Assembly (NCBI GenBank): GCA_019420345.1
Contig: JAHZHI010000051.1
Location: forward strand, 1 to 37,111
Direction: 5' to 3'
Length of the DNA stretch: 37,111 nucleotides
Source of the DNA: Peptococcaceae bacterium
GTDB taxonomy: Bacteria > Bacillota > Peptococcia > Peptococcales > Peptococcaceae
Part shown: positions 21,801 through 28,953 of the stretch, one piece after another
Numbering within the stretch: the first letter of the stretch is position 1
Layout of the letters: each line of letters begins with the position of its first letter
Notes under the pieces: model-generated
The model's database searches: none
What the model saw: only the letters and a program-made list of their open reading frames with translations
What the model was told of the DNA's origin: nothing
Position numbers and translations under genes: made by a program

Positions 21801-23387
21801 CTATATGATGACAGCGGTAACATAGGAAACAACGCAGGCAATGACACCTAGGAGCACGCAGTATTTGACCGTTTTGCCCATGATCGCAGAGTCGACGCTC
21901 TTGATGCCATCGATGCTTCCGATAGCAGCTACAGCCACTGCAATGCTCTGTGGGGAAATGATTTTGCCGATGGCGCCGCCGGCCATGTTGGCAGCAACGA
22001 GCTGTACAGGGTCGACGCCAAGCAGTGCAGCCACTTCTGTCTGCATTTGTGCGAACAGGACCCCGGCAGAAGTGGTGGAGCCAGTGACGAACGTGCCAAT
22101 GATGCCGACGATCGGTGCCAGCGCAGGGTAAAAGGCACCAGTGAGATCGGCGAGCAGCATGGCGATGGAGGAAGTCATGCCGCTGTAGCCCATGACTTTT
22201 GCCAGTGCGATGATGAAAACAATGGTGACAATGGCCTTCCACATGCCTTTGATGGTGTTGATGAGTACGCGGACCATGGTGGCGATGGTGGCTTTTTGCA
22301 GAAAACCGCCAATGACACCGGCAATGAAAATCATTACGGCTGAGTTAAGAATGGTCAGCGAAATGGTGGCCGGATCGGAGCCAGAGTAAACGCTGAAAGT
22401 GATCACGAAACTGGATACCCAAGCATTGATTGGTGCAATGAGCTTGGATGTGCCAATGAGCAGAATCAGCATGAGAATGTATGGTGACCAGGCGGCTACA
22501 TTACCGAATGGAATGTCTTTAAGATGTGCTTTTTCTTCGCTGGAAAGATTCATTGCGAAGACTGGGTCGTCGGTTGGTTTGCGCTTGGCGGCGAGCACCA
22601 GCATGACCACCAGGCTGATGGTATTGCTGACAATGTCAACAAGCTCTGCTCCAACGAAGTTGGCGATCAAGAGTGCTGGCAGCACATAGGCAAGGCCAGC
22701 GATGAGTGTGAAGCCGAACATGTCTTTGAATGCGTTTTTGGAGTGTTCCGTTTTTCCGATCAAGGCAATGATGAGAAACGGACTGATGAGCGCTGGGATC
22801 GCAAGAATGTTCATAGCAGGGCCAGCGATCAACGCGGAATCAATGCCGACAAGACTGGCTGCCGTTGTTGTCGGAATACCTATGGAGCCAAATGTTGGCG
22901 GGGTGGCATTGGCAATGAGGCAGGCAATGGCAGAAAACAGCGGGTTGAACCCGAGGGCTACCATCATGGCTGCAGGAATGGCAACAGCGGTGCCGAAGCC
23001 AGCTACAGCTTCCATAAAACCACCAAAGCCCCATGCTAGAATGAGCACCAACACACGTTTGTCGTTGGTGACAGAGGTCAGCATGTTCTTGATCAATTCC
23101 ATGGCCTTGGTCTCAACGCAAAGGTTGTAGGCGAACATGGCTGCGATGATGATGAGGCCAATTGGCCAAATGGCACCAATGAAGCCTTCTAAAGAAGCGG
23201 TTAGTGATTCGCCGACGGTCAGCCCGACAAGCGTATCATCGAAGGCAAGCGATTTAAAAACAATGCTTTCAACGATGGAGATCGCCAGAGCCGTCAAGCA
23301 GCCAATATAGCCTGGCAATTTCAGCACTAAAAATGCGATGAACAGCCAGATGATTGGCAGTAATGCAAGAATAAAATTGAGTAACAT
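21801..23387 (-). CDS. lctP: L-lactate permease (LctP family)
   Basis: A 528-residue, strongly hydrophobic transporter with about 12-13 helices, importing or exchanging lactate with protons. The LctP signature regions are visible, including WGFGGFMEAVAGFGTAVAIP, ANATPPTFGSIGIPTT and the C-terminal SPQSIAVA segment. It is a single-gene transcript between its own promoter (23454-23482) and terminator (21761-21786). AAGGGGG precedes the ATG at 23387. With the hydrogenase upstream, the cell could oxidise lactate and discharge electrons as H2, but no lactate dehydrogenase gene is in the window. Confidence 0.93.
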   Translation of the reverse strand: MLLNFILALLPIIWLFIAFLVLKLPGYIGCLTALAISIVESIVFKSLAFDDTLVGLTVGESLTASLEGFIGAIWPIGLIIIAAMFAYNLCVETKAMELIKNMLTSVTNDKRVLVLILAWGFGGFMEAVAGFGTAVAIPAAMMVALGFNPLFSAIACLIANATPPTFGSIGIPTTTAASLVGIDSALIAGPAMNILAIPALISPFLIIALIGKTEHSKNAFKDMFGFTLIAGLAYVLPALLIANFVGAELVDIVSNTISLVVMLVLAAKRKPTDDPVFAMNLSSEEKAHLKDIPFGNVAAWSPYILMLILLIGTSKLIAPINAWVSSFVITFSVYSGSDPATISLTILNSAVMIFIAGVIGGFLQKATIATMVRVLINTIKGMWKAIVTIVFIIALAKVMGYSGMTSSIAMLLADLTGAFYPALAPIVGIIGTFVTGSTTSAGVLFAQMQTEVAALLGVDPVQLVAANMAGGAIGKIISPQSIAVAVAAIGSIDGIKSVDSAIMGKTVKYCVLLGVIACVVSYVTAVII

Positions 23388-23403
23388 AATATCCCCCTTT
23401 TCT

Positions 23404-23437
23404 GTTCACGACGGACAAATGTCGAAGTATCGCGAAC
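23404..23437. promoter_or_regulatory. Inverted repeat in the lctP leader
   Basis: GTTCACGA and TCGCGAAC (one mismatch) flank an inner GACAAATGTC palindrome. It lies between the lctP promoter and its start codon, so it is either an operator or a leader hairpin. Confidence 0.4.
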
Positions 23438-23453
23438 ATTGCGTTCTGCCTCT

Positions 23454-23482
23454 ATTAAATAACAGAATATTTAGATTGTCAA
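23454..23482 (-). promoter_or_regulatory. Promoter of lctP
   Basis: On the minus strand a perfect TTGACA (23482-23477), a 17-nt spacer and TTTAAT (23459-23454). Confidence 0.75.
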
Positions 23483-23543
23483 TGGTCAGAGGAAAACTAG
23501 GAAATAAAAGAATTTTTCTGTTACAGTACAGAAAATGCTCAAT

Positions 23544-23572
23544 AAAAAATCCCCAACGAAACCGTTGGGGAT
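23544..23572 (-). terminator. Terminator after the first MarR gene
   Basis: ATCCCCAACG and CGTTGGGGAT form a perfect 10-bp stem with an AAAC loop, followed on the minus strand by a run of U. Confidence 0.9.
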
Positions 23573-23583
23573 AGGCGGGTGTA

Positions 23584-24048
23584 TCAATCGTGGTTAAACA
23601 TGCCGTTTTTTCCAAGATCGTTTTTGAGAATATCCTCTGCTTGATTGATGATGGTAATGGCTGTGTTCATATCCACGTCATCAATATCTGCAAAGACTTG
23701 CGCGACATGGTTGTGAAACCGTTCGATGTAATACTCGTAAAGTTCTTCGCCATAGGGTGTGAGCACCAAAAAATGTGTGCGTTTGTCGGTGGTATCTGGC
23801 CGTTTTTCGACCGCACCATGTTCTTCCAAAGAGGCAATCATGCGCGTGATGCTGGGCATGGTGCCTTCAAGAAAATTTGCAACGTCGCTGATGCGTACGT
23901 TTTCTTGGCTTTGCGAAAGCTGATGGATGGTGTCGATGACTTTGACCTGTCGTGGTGTCATCCAATCCGGTAGTGGCGGCAGGTACTTGATGATGCGTTT
24001 GGCTTTATGACAAGCGTCAAGAAATGCTCGCGTGAGCAGCGTATCCAT
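23584..24048 (-). CDS. MarR-family regulator (copy 1)
   Basis: A 154-residue winged-helix repressor. The recognition region is SDVANFLEGTMPSITRMIASLEEHG and the wing has the MarR motif DTTDKRTHFLVLT. It is a close paralogue of the regulator at 25718-26173, with the same opening (TRAFLDACHKAKRII, LPDWMTPRQV). The ATG at 24048 has GGAGGGATT upstream; the frame continues to 24159 but without support. It is transcribed alone from a promoter about 145 nt upstream, leaving a long leader. Its neighbours suggest control of a DHA2 efflux pump or of lctP. Confidence 0.88.
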   Translation of the reverse strand: MDTLLTRAFLDACHKAKRIIKYLPPLPDWMTPRQVKVIDTIHQLSQSQENVRISDVANFLEGTMPSITRMIASLEEHGAVEKRPDTTDKRTHFLVLTPYGEELYEYYIERFHNHVAQVFADIDDVDMNTAITIINQAEDILKNDLGKNGMFNHD

Positions 24049-24198
24049 CAGAATCCCTCCAATCTGAGCGTGGTTGTTGGGCGGCAAAACGATTTTTATA
24101 TATGGCGCATCATTGGGAAGCGTGCCAATACTGATGGCAAGGGACGCTCTCCTTATCAAGCGTTAACGTTTCGTCGCCGAATGTCTTCCATTGAAGTT

Positions 24199-24227
24199 AT
24201 TTTATGGGGAAAATAAAAGTTTGTCAA
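24199..24227 (-). promoter_or_regulatory. Promoter of MarR copy 1 with a long leader
   Basis: On the minus strand TTGACA (24227-24222), a 17-nt spacer and TAAAAT (24204-24199). The leader of about 145 nt (24049-24192) holds a TGCCA/TGGCA repeat, a CGTTAACG palindrome and a possible 14-codon TTG-initiated frame after AAGGAG. I see no known riboswitch in it. Confidence 0.7.
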
Positions 24228-24243
24228 TATTAGCAACTTGGAC

Positions 24244-24275
24244 AAAAAAGCGGCACGCTGCCGTTCAGCGTGCCG
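24244..24275 (-). terminator. Terminator after the first DHA2 transporter gene
   Basis: CGGCACGCTG and CAGCGTGCCG form a perfect 10-bp stem with a 5-nt loop, then a U-run on the minus strand. Confidence 0.9.
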
Positions 24276-24289
24276 GAAACTGATGGTGA

Positions 24290-25696
24290 TTATTTTGTGG
24301 TGTTGCCGCTTTGGAGACCTTTCAGTGCACAGAAGACCATAACAATTCCAAGGGCAAAGTTTACGTAGAGTGCCATCTGGGTGCCGTTGGCAGTGCCTTG
24401 TGCAATGTCGTTTGGCAAGGCAGACTGGCCTATGGTGATCAGCGTAGAAGCCACCGCGGTACCAATGGCACCAAACAGCTGCTGTAAGGTATTGATAACC
24501 GCCGTGCCATCACCGTATTGATCCCCTGGCAGATTGCGCAAGGCAAAGGTGGTGGTGTTCCCAAGTGCCAGGCTCTGGCCGACGCAGTAGACAACGCAAA
24601 TGGCCATCATGGTGTAGGCGGAGACGTGAACCATAAAGAGCATTTCCAGTGCAAGATCGATAAGGATAAGAATAATGCCGACCGTGACAGGAAGTTTTGG
24701 CCCGATGGTATCATAGATGCGGCCGCAGAAGGGGTTCAAAATTGCACCGATAATGCAGGCCGGCAAAACGATGCAGCCGGCAACAAAAGCCGATACACCG
24801 CCGTGGAGCTGGAACAAATTTGGAATCATAAAGCCGCGCGTCAGTGTGGCAAACTGTGCAAGCAGCAGTGTGATCAGGCAGAAAGTAAAAGCTGGTGTTT
24901 TGAGAATATCAAGGTTTAAAAGAGGTTTCTCAATCTTGCGGGCGTGCTTGACAAAGATCGTAAGCAGGATCACAGCGACAAGCAATGGACACCAGACGAT
25001 AGGACTGCTAAAGCCAACGTGGCTGATGGTGGATGTTGGATAGATGATACACAGGAAACTTACCCCCAACAGCAAGAAGCTGACAATGTCGAACGGTGCT
25101 TTTTGCAGCGGGCGAGACTGACGGATACAGCTTATGCCAAAGATGCCTGAAAGAGCAAGCACCGGCAGCATGCTGCCGAAAATCATGTGCCAGCTGGCGA
25201 TGCCAACAATAAAGCCACCGAATGCAGGCCCAAGTGCGGGTCCGAGAACGATGACCAGCGTAGCAATGCCCATGATGGTGGCGGTATTTTTAAATGGCAC
25301 CTGCTCTAAAATGATGATATTCATCAGTGGAATCGAGATGCCGCCGCTGATGCCTTGCAGAACGCGGCCGATGAGCAGTACGGAGAAACTTGGTGACCAT
25401 AGACCCAACAGTGTGCCGATGGTAAAAAACAGCCAAGAAGCAATAAAGAGATGCTTCATTTTGAAACGTTTGGTCAGCCAGGATGATGTTGGAATAACGA
25501 TGGCAAGCGTCATAAGGTTAACGGTGGTAACCCATTGAACTGTGGATGTTGGAATATCAAATTCCTGCATCAATGTTGGAAAGATGACGTTCATTGCCGT
25601 TTCAAACAAAATTGCCGTGAAACTCATCAGCCCCAGTGCAAGAACTGAGATGATGAGACGCGCATCAAGACGGCGCTCAAATTTGAATTCACTCAT
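24290..25696 (-). CDS. MFS drug-efflux transporter, DHA2 (EmrB/QacA) family, copy 1
   Basis: A 468-residue proton-coupled exporter with about 13-14 helices. It has the DHA2 pattern: an early TSTVQWVTTVNLMTLAIVIP motif, then LIGRVLQGISGGISIPL (motif C/A region) and GPALGPAFGGFIVG. The paralogue at 26352-27761 shares these segments almost exactly, including the opening FERRLDAR. Substrates would be amphiphilic drugs or other toxic compounds. It begins 21 nt after MarR copy 2, forming a MarR-pump operon. The AAGGGGG ribosome site is farther from the ATG than usual. Confidence 0.9.
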   Translation of the reverse strand: MSEFKFERRLDARLIISVLALGLMSFTAILFETAMNVIFPTLMQEFDIPTSTVQWVTTVNLMTLAIVIPTSSWLTKRFKMKHLFIASWLFFTIGTLLGLWSPSFSVLLIGRVLQGISGGISIPLMNIIILEQVPFKNTATIMGIATLVIVLGPALGPAFGGFIVGIASWHMIFGSMLPVLALSGIFGISCIRQSRPLQKAPFDIVSFLLLGVSFLCIIYPTSTISHVGFSSPIVWCPLLVAVILLTIFVKHARKIEKPLLNLDILKTPAFTFCLITLLLAQFATLTRGFMIPNLFQLHGGVSAFVAGCIVLPACIIGAILNPFCGRIYDTIGPKLPVTVGIILILIDLALEMLFMVHVSAYTMMAICVVYCVGQSLALGNTTTFALRNLPGDQYGDGTAVINTLQQLFGAIGTAVASTLITIGQSALPNDIAQGTANGTQMALYVNFALGIVMVFCALKGLQSGNTTK

Positions 25697-25717
25697 TGGA
25701 TTGAGTTAAACCCCCTT

Positions 25718-26173
25718 CTAAATAGATGTGATGGAAAATTCATCGTCTTTGAGCAGTTTCCAGGCTTGCTCAATGACGGCGACGGCTGTACGAAGTGCAG
25801 ATTCGTCAATCTCGGCGAACAGTTCAGCAACGTGGGTGTGAAAACGTTCCACATAGTTATTATAGAGCAACTCTCCATAAGCGGTGAGCGTTAAATCGTG
25901 GCTGCGTTTATCGTTGCTGCTTGGCGTGCGTTTTAATACGCCATGTTTCTCTAGTTCAGTGAGCATGCGTGTCACACTAGGCTGTGTGCCATTGAGATGG
26001 TTGGCAACATCGCTTGGCCGTACTGATGTTTGTGTTTGCTGCAGCTGGTGAATGGCATCGATGGCTGCTACTTGCCGAGGCGTCATCCAATCAGGCAGCG
26101 AAGGCAGACGGGTGATGATGCGTTTTGCCAAATGACAGGCATCAAAAAAACTCCGCGTCAGCTGGGTATTCAT
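25718..26173 (-). CDS. MarR-family regulator (copy 2)
   Basis: A 151-residue MarR repressor with recognition region PSDVANHLNGTQPSVTRMLTELEKHG and wing SSNDKRSHDLTLTAYG. It starts MNTQLTRSFFDACHLAKRIITRLPSLPDWM in three short blocks shared with copy 1. The ATG at 26173 has AGAGGAA upstream. It heads an operon with the DHA2 pump at 24290-25696 and has its own promoter and a 16-bp palindrome in the leader. It most likely represses its own operon until an effector binds. Confidence 0.9.
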   Translation of the reverse strand: MNTQLTRSFFDACHLAKRIITRLPSLPDWMTPRQVAAIDAIHQLQQTQTSVRPSDVANHLNGTQPSVTRMLTELEKHGVLKRTPSSNDKRSHDLTLTAYGELLYNNYVERFHTHVAELFAEIDESALRTAVAVIEQAWKLLKDDEFSITSI

Positions 26174-26185
26174 AGTAATTCCTCT

Positions 26186-26201
26186 TGTAAATCCCTTTAC
26201 A
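26186..26201. promoter_or_regulatory. Palindrome in the MarR copy 2 leader
   Basis: TGTAAATCCCTTTACA has perfect 6-bp arms around TCCC. It lies between the promoter and the start codon, a usual place for a MarR operator. Confidence 0.5.
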
Positions 26202-26223
26202 TACAATAATTACCCAAGGAAAC

Positions 26224-26252
26224 ATTTTATGATCAATGAGATAAATTGTCAA
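26224..26252 (-). promoter_or_regulatory. Promoter of the MarR copy 2 / DHA2 operon
   Basis: On the minus strand TTGACA (26252-26247), a 17-nt spacer and TAAAAT (26229-26224). This is the same box pair as the MarR copy 1 promoter. Confidence 0.75.
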
Positions 26253-26293
26253 TGTGCGAAGAACTTGTTACAATTGCAAAATAATTCCTGCAT

Positions 26294-26330
26294 AAAAAAT
26301 GGACGATCACAAAAGTGGATCCTCCATTTA
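26294..26330 (-). terminator. Terminator after the second DHA2 transporter gene
   Basis: AAATGGA and TCCATTT pair around an inner GATCAC/GTGGATC helix with a four-base loop, followed by U residues on the minus strand. Confidence 0.65.
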
Positions 26331-26351
26331 TCAGTGATTCTATGTGCTGTT

Positions 26352-27761
26352 TTAGCGTGTGGCTGTTTTTTGACTGCGGAGTCCCTTCAATGCGCAGAAG
26401 ACCATGACAATTGCCAGAACAAAAATCATGTACAACGCCCACTGAGTGCCAACCTGTGTGCCGACAGCGAGATCGTCAGGATGTGCGGCCTGACCGAAAG
26501 AAACAACCGTCGACGCAACCGCAGTGCCAATGGCACCAAACAGCTGCTGCAAAGTGTTGATGACCGCCGTGCCGTCGGCAGTACGGGTTTCTGGTAAGCT
26601 GCGCAGCGCAAAGGTGGTGGTATTACCAGTGCAAAGACTTTGACCAAGGCAGAACAAAATGGCAATGCCCATCATCGCGTAGGCACTAACCCGACACATG
26701 AGGAACATTTCCAGTGTATCTTCCAGCAAGATCAGCACAAAACCAATGGTGATTGGAATTGTTGGTCCAACCTGATCATACAAGCGCCCACTGAAAGGAT
26801 TGGCGATGGCGCCAATGAGGCAGGCTGGCAAGATGATGCAGCCAGAAAGCAGAGCAGAGTCGCCATTGGTAAGCTGGAAAAAGTTTGGGATCATAAAGCC
26901 ACGCGCCAGCGTGAAAAACTGGCAGAGCAGAAGCGCTATCAAAGAGAACGTAAAGGCTGGTGAACGCAGAATGGTAAGATTCAGCAAAGGTGCTTCGCGT
27001 TTGTCGCAGTGCTTCTTGAACAGTACCAAGAAGACCACAGCGACGATGAACATAATCCAAATCATTGGGCTGGTGATGCCAACATGACTGATGTTGGACA
27101 ACGGCACCAATAAAAAAATGAAGCAAATGGCCAGCATGAGAAAGCCTTTGAGGTCAAAAGGCTGTCTTTCAATGGCAGAAGATTGATAGATACAGGTCAG
27201 GCCGCCAACGGCAGAGAGAATGACAAATGGCAGCAGACAGGCAAAAATCATTCGCCAGCCAGCGATGCCAACGATCAGTCCGCCAATGGCTGGTCCCAAT
27301 GCAGGGCCAAGGGCGATCGTCAGGGTGGCAAAGCCCATGATTGTGGCCGTTCGATTGCGAGGCACTTGTTCAAGGATGATGTTGCTCATCATTGGCATAG
27401 CCATCCCTGTACCGATGCCTTGCAGCATACGACCAATGATCAGCACCACAAAACTTGGCGACCACATGCCAAGCAGTGTGCCAACAAGGAAAAAGGCAAT
27501 GGCAGCACCGAAAAGCTTTCGTGTAGGGAAACGCTTTTTCAGCCAGGAAGACGTTGGAATAATGATCGCAAGCATCAAGAGATTGATGGTGGTTACCCAC
27601 TGTACCGTGGAAGTGGTGATGCCAAATTCCTTCATCAATGTTGGGAAAATAACATTCATCGCTGTTTCTGCGCACACACCAGTGAAGGTTAAGAGCCCAG
27701 TCGCAACGACGGAGATCAGTACACGCGCGTCAAGGCGACGTTCAAATTGATACGTACTCAT
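26352..27761 (-). CDS. MFS drug-efflux transporter, DHA2 family, copy 2
   Basis: A 469-residue paralogue of the pump at 24290-25696, with the same TSTVQWVTTINLLMLAIIIP, LIIGRMLQGIGTGMAMPM and GPALGPAIGGLIVG segments and an almost identical C-terminal LINTLQQLFGAIGTAVAST-like stretch. It is its own transcript, with promoter at 27820-27848 and terminator at 26294-26330. The ATG at 27761 follows GGAGG by an unusually long 14-15 nt. The longer frame to 27848 is unsupported. The pair seems to come from duplication of a MarR-pump cassette. Confidence 0.9.
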   Translation of the reverse strand: MSTYQFERRLDARVLISVVATGLLTFTGVCAETAMNVIFPTLMKEFGITTSTVQWVTTINLLMLAIIIPTSSWLKKRFPTRKLFGAAIAFFLVGTLLGMWSPSFVVLIIGRMLQGIGTGMAMPMMSNIILEQVPRNRTATIMGFATLTIALGPALGPAIGGLIVGIAGWRMIFACLLPFVILSAVGGLTCIYQSSAIERQPFDLKGFLMLAICFIFLLVPLSNISHVGITSPMIWIMFIVAVVFLVLFKKHCDKREAPLLNLTILRSPAFTFSLIALLLCQFFTLARGFMIPNFFQLTNGDSALLSGCIILPACLIGAIANPFSGRLYDQVGPTIPITIGFVLILLEDTLEMFLMCRVSAYAMMGIAILFCLGQSLCTGNTTTFALRSLPETRTADGTAVINTLQQLFGAIGTAVASTVVSFGQAAHPDDLAVGTQVGTQWALYMIFVLAIVMVFCALKGLRSQKTATR

Positions 27762-27819
27762 TGTTTGGTAAAAATCCTCCTTTATAAAATTACCACACAT
27801 AATTATCAAAGGTAAATAT

Positions 27820-27848
27820 ATTTTAGGACCATCCATGGAAATAGTCAA
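27820..27848 (-). promoter_or_regulatory. Promoter of the second DHA2 transporter
   Basis: On the minus strand TTGACT (27848-27843), a 17-nt spacer and TAAAAT (27825-27820). The leader contains TTACC/GGTAA arms around TAATTAT-like sequence, also seen near the MarR copy 2 palindrome. Confidence 0.7.
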
Positions 27849-27876
27849 CCGTTTTTCAACGAGAATGAAAAAAACA

Positions 27877-27885
27877 TGGTATACT
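27877..27885 (+). promoter_or_regulatory. Extended -10 promoter of the flavin-reductase-fold gene
   Basis: TGG followed by TATACT is an extended -10. No good -35 lies 17 nt upstream. Confidence 0.5.
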
Positions 27886-27917
27886 ATGGAAAGATCAACA
27901 CAAGGAGATGTTATTTT

Positions 27918-28484
27918 ATGAGAAAAAGTCTAGGCGTTCAGCCACGAATTTATCCAGAACCAGTATTTATCATTGCTGCTTATGACGAAGCTGGCACGCC
28001 ACAGTGCATGAATGCAGCTTGGGGCGGGATTTGTGCGTCCAATCAGATCATGCTGAGCCTTAACCCTGCGCATAAAACGGTAGAAGCACTGCGCAGCGCT
28101 GGCTATTTCACTGTCAGCATGGGCCAAGCCGATCAGGTGATTTCCTGTGACTATGTTGGCATCACCAGCGGTAACAATGTCGCTGATAAATTTGCCCGCG
28201 CAGGTTTTCACGCTACGACAAGTGCCCTGACTGGCGCACCAATTATTGATGAATTGGCTTACACACTGGATTGTGAATTGGTCAGCTACGATGAAGACAG
28301 CCATATTCTCATTGGTGAGATCATTGATATCAGCGTCGACGAAAGCGTGCTCACCGACGATGGCAGCATTGATGTGGCTGCCCTTGCGCCAATCAGCTTC
28401 GATCCAAACACCAAGAAATACTACCGCATCGGCGAAGCCGTCGCTGATGCTAGAAGCGTTGGCAAACAGCTGCAAGGAGAATAA
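27918..28484 (+). CDS. Flavin reductase-like FMN-binding split-barrel protein
   Basis: A 188-residue protein of the flavin-reductase-like domain family, with the FMN-binding split barrel. Visible family features are the P-x-x-V-x-I-x-A opening (YPEPVFIIAAYDEAG), MNAAWGGICASNQIMLSL, the KTVEALRSAGYFTVSM helix-strand unit and a final ISFDPNTKKYYRIGE. Such proteins reduce flavin with NAD(P)H or act as small flavoproteins; the substrate is unknown. AAGGAG precedes the ATG at 27918. It is divergent from the DHA2 pump and ends at a very long hairpin. Confidence 0.87.
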   Translation: MRKSLGVQPRIYPEPVFIIAAYDEAGTPQCMNAAWGGICASNQIMLSLNPAHKTVEALRSAGYFTVSMGQADQVISCDYVGITSGNNVADKFARAGFHATTSALTGAPIIDELAYTLDCELVSYDEDSHILIGEIIDISVDESVLTDDGSIDVAALAPISFDPNTKKYYRIGEAVADARSVGKQLQGE

Positions 28485-28496
28485 GATATTGTAAAA

Positions 28497-28548
28497 AGAA
28501 AGTTCCCACACAATGTGAATGCTTTTTCACATTGTGTGGGAACTTTCT
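28497..28548. terminator. Bidirectional terminator with a 23-bp perfect stem
   Basis: The arms 28497-28519 and 28526-28548 are exact complements around a 6-nt loop. The right arm ends at the stop codon of the XRE gene. It terminates the convergent flavoprotein and XRE transcripts. Confidence 0.92.
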
Positions 28549-28806
28549 TTATTTGTCATCTTCATGTAGTAGGTCATCAGTGGATACATTCAAAATTTGG
28601 GCGAAAGCTTTTAATTCGATATCTGTAACAAAACGTTCGCCGCTTTCTATGCGTTGAATGGCATTCTTGTCAAGATCAATGCCCTTTAATTGCATTAAAT
28701 CTGCTAACGCTCTTTGTGACACTTTAGGTTGCAATTTCATACGCAAAGCACTGATGTTTTGGCCACAAATATTGTTGCGACCGTTAGCTGCTCTGTTTTT
28801 ATACAT
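28549..28806 (-). CDS. XRE-family (Cro/CI-type) transcriptional regulator
   Basis: An 85-residue single-domain helix-turn-helix protein. The HTH spans roughly residues 20-78: ISALRMKLQPKVSQRALADLM for helices 1-2, then DKNAIQRIESGERFVTDIEL for the recognition helix and turn, then FAQILNVSTDDLL. The GAGGA-type ribosome site is good. It is divergent from the large surface protein. Two 19-bp TGACAT palindromes lie over the divergent promoters, one covering the -35 of both, so it probably represses itself and the surface-protein gene. Composition is AT-rich like that of its neighbour. Confidence 0.85.
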   Translation of the reverse strand: MYKNRAANGRNNICGQNISALRMKLQPKVSQRALADLMQLKGIDLDKNAIQRIESGERFVTDIELKAFAQILNVSTDDLLHEDDK

Positions 28807-28835
28807 TGGCTATCCTCCTACCGTCATAACTTAGC

Positions 28836-28864
28836 TTATTAGAATGACATCCGGTGATTGTCAA
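28836..28864 (-). promoter_or_regulatory. Promoter of the XRE regulator
   Basis: On the minus strand TTGACA (28864-28859), a 17-nt spacer and TAATAA (28841-28836). Operator A covers the -35 and most of the spacer. Confidence 0.6.
28845..28863. promoter_or_regulatory. Candidate XRE operator A
   Basis: TGACATCCGGTGATTGTCA, a 19-bp inverted repeat that overlaps the -35 boxes of both divergent promoters. Confidence 0.6.
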
Positions 28865-28886
28865 TGTATGTAGTGTGTGGTAAGAT
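28858..28886 (+). promoter_or_regulatory. Promoter of the SLH surface protein
   Basis: TTGTCA (28858-28863), a 17-nt spacer ending in TGG, and TAAGAT (28881-28886), giving an extended -10. Confidence 0.6.
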
Positions 28887-28897
28887 TTAATAAAGAA

Positions 28898-28916
28898 TGA
28901 CATTTACTAAATGTCA
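28898..28916. promoter_or_regulatory. Candidate XRE operator B
   Basis: TGACATTTACTAAATGTCA is a perfect 9-1-9 palindrome located just after the surface-gene transcription start. It has the same length and end sequence as operator A. Confidence 0.65.
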
Positions 28917-28953
28917 ATTAGCTGAATAAATCTCAAAGAAGGGGAGACTTATC

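Noticed and set aside
24049..24159. N-terminal extension of MarR copy 1 to an upstream TTG
   Set aside because: The extension does not resemble the start of its paralogue, and GGAGGG sits correctly before the ATG at 24048.
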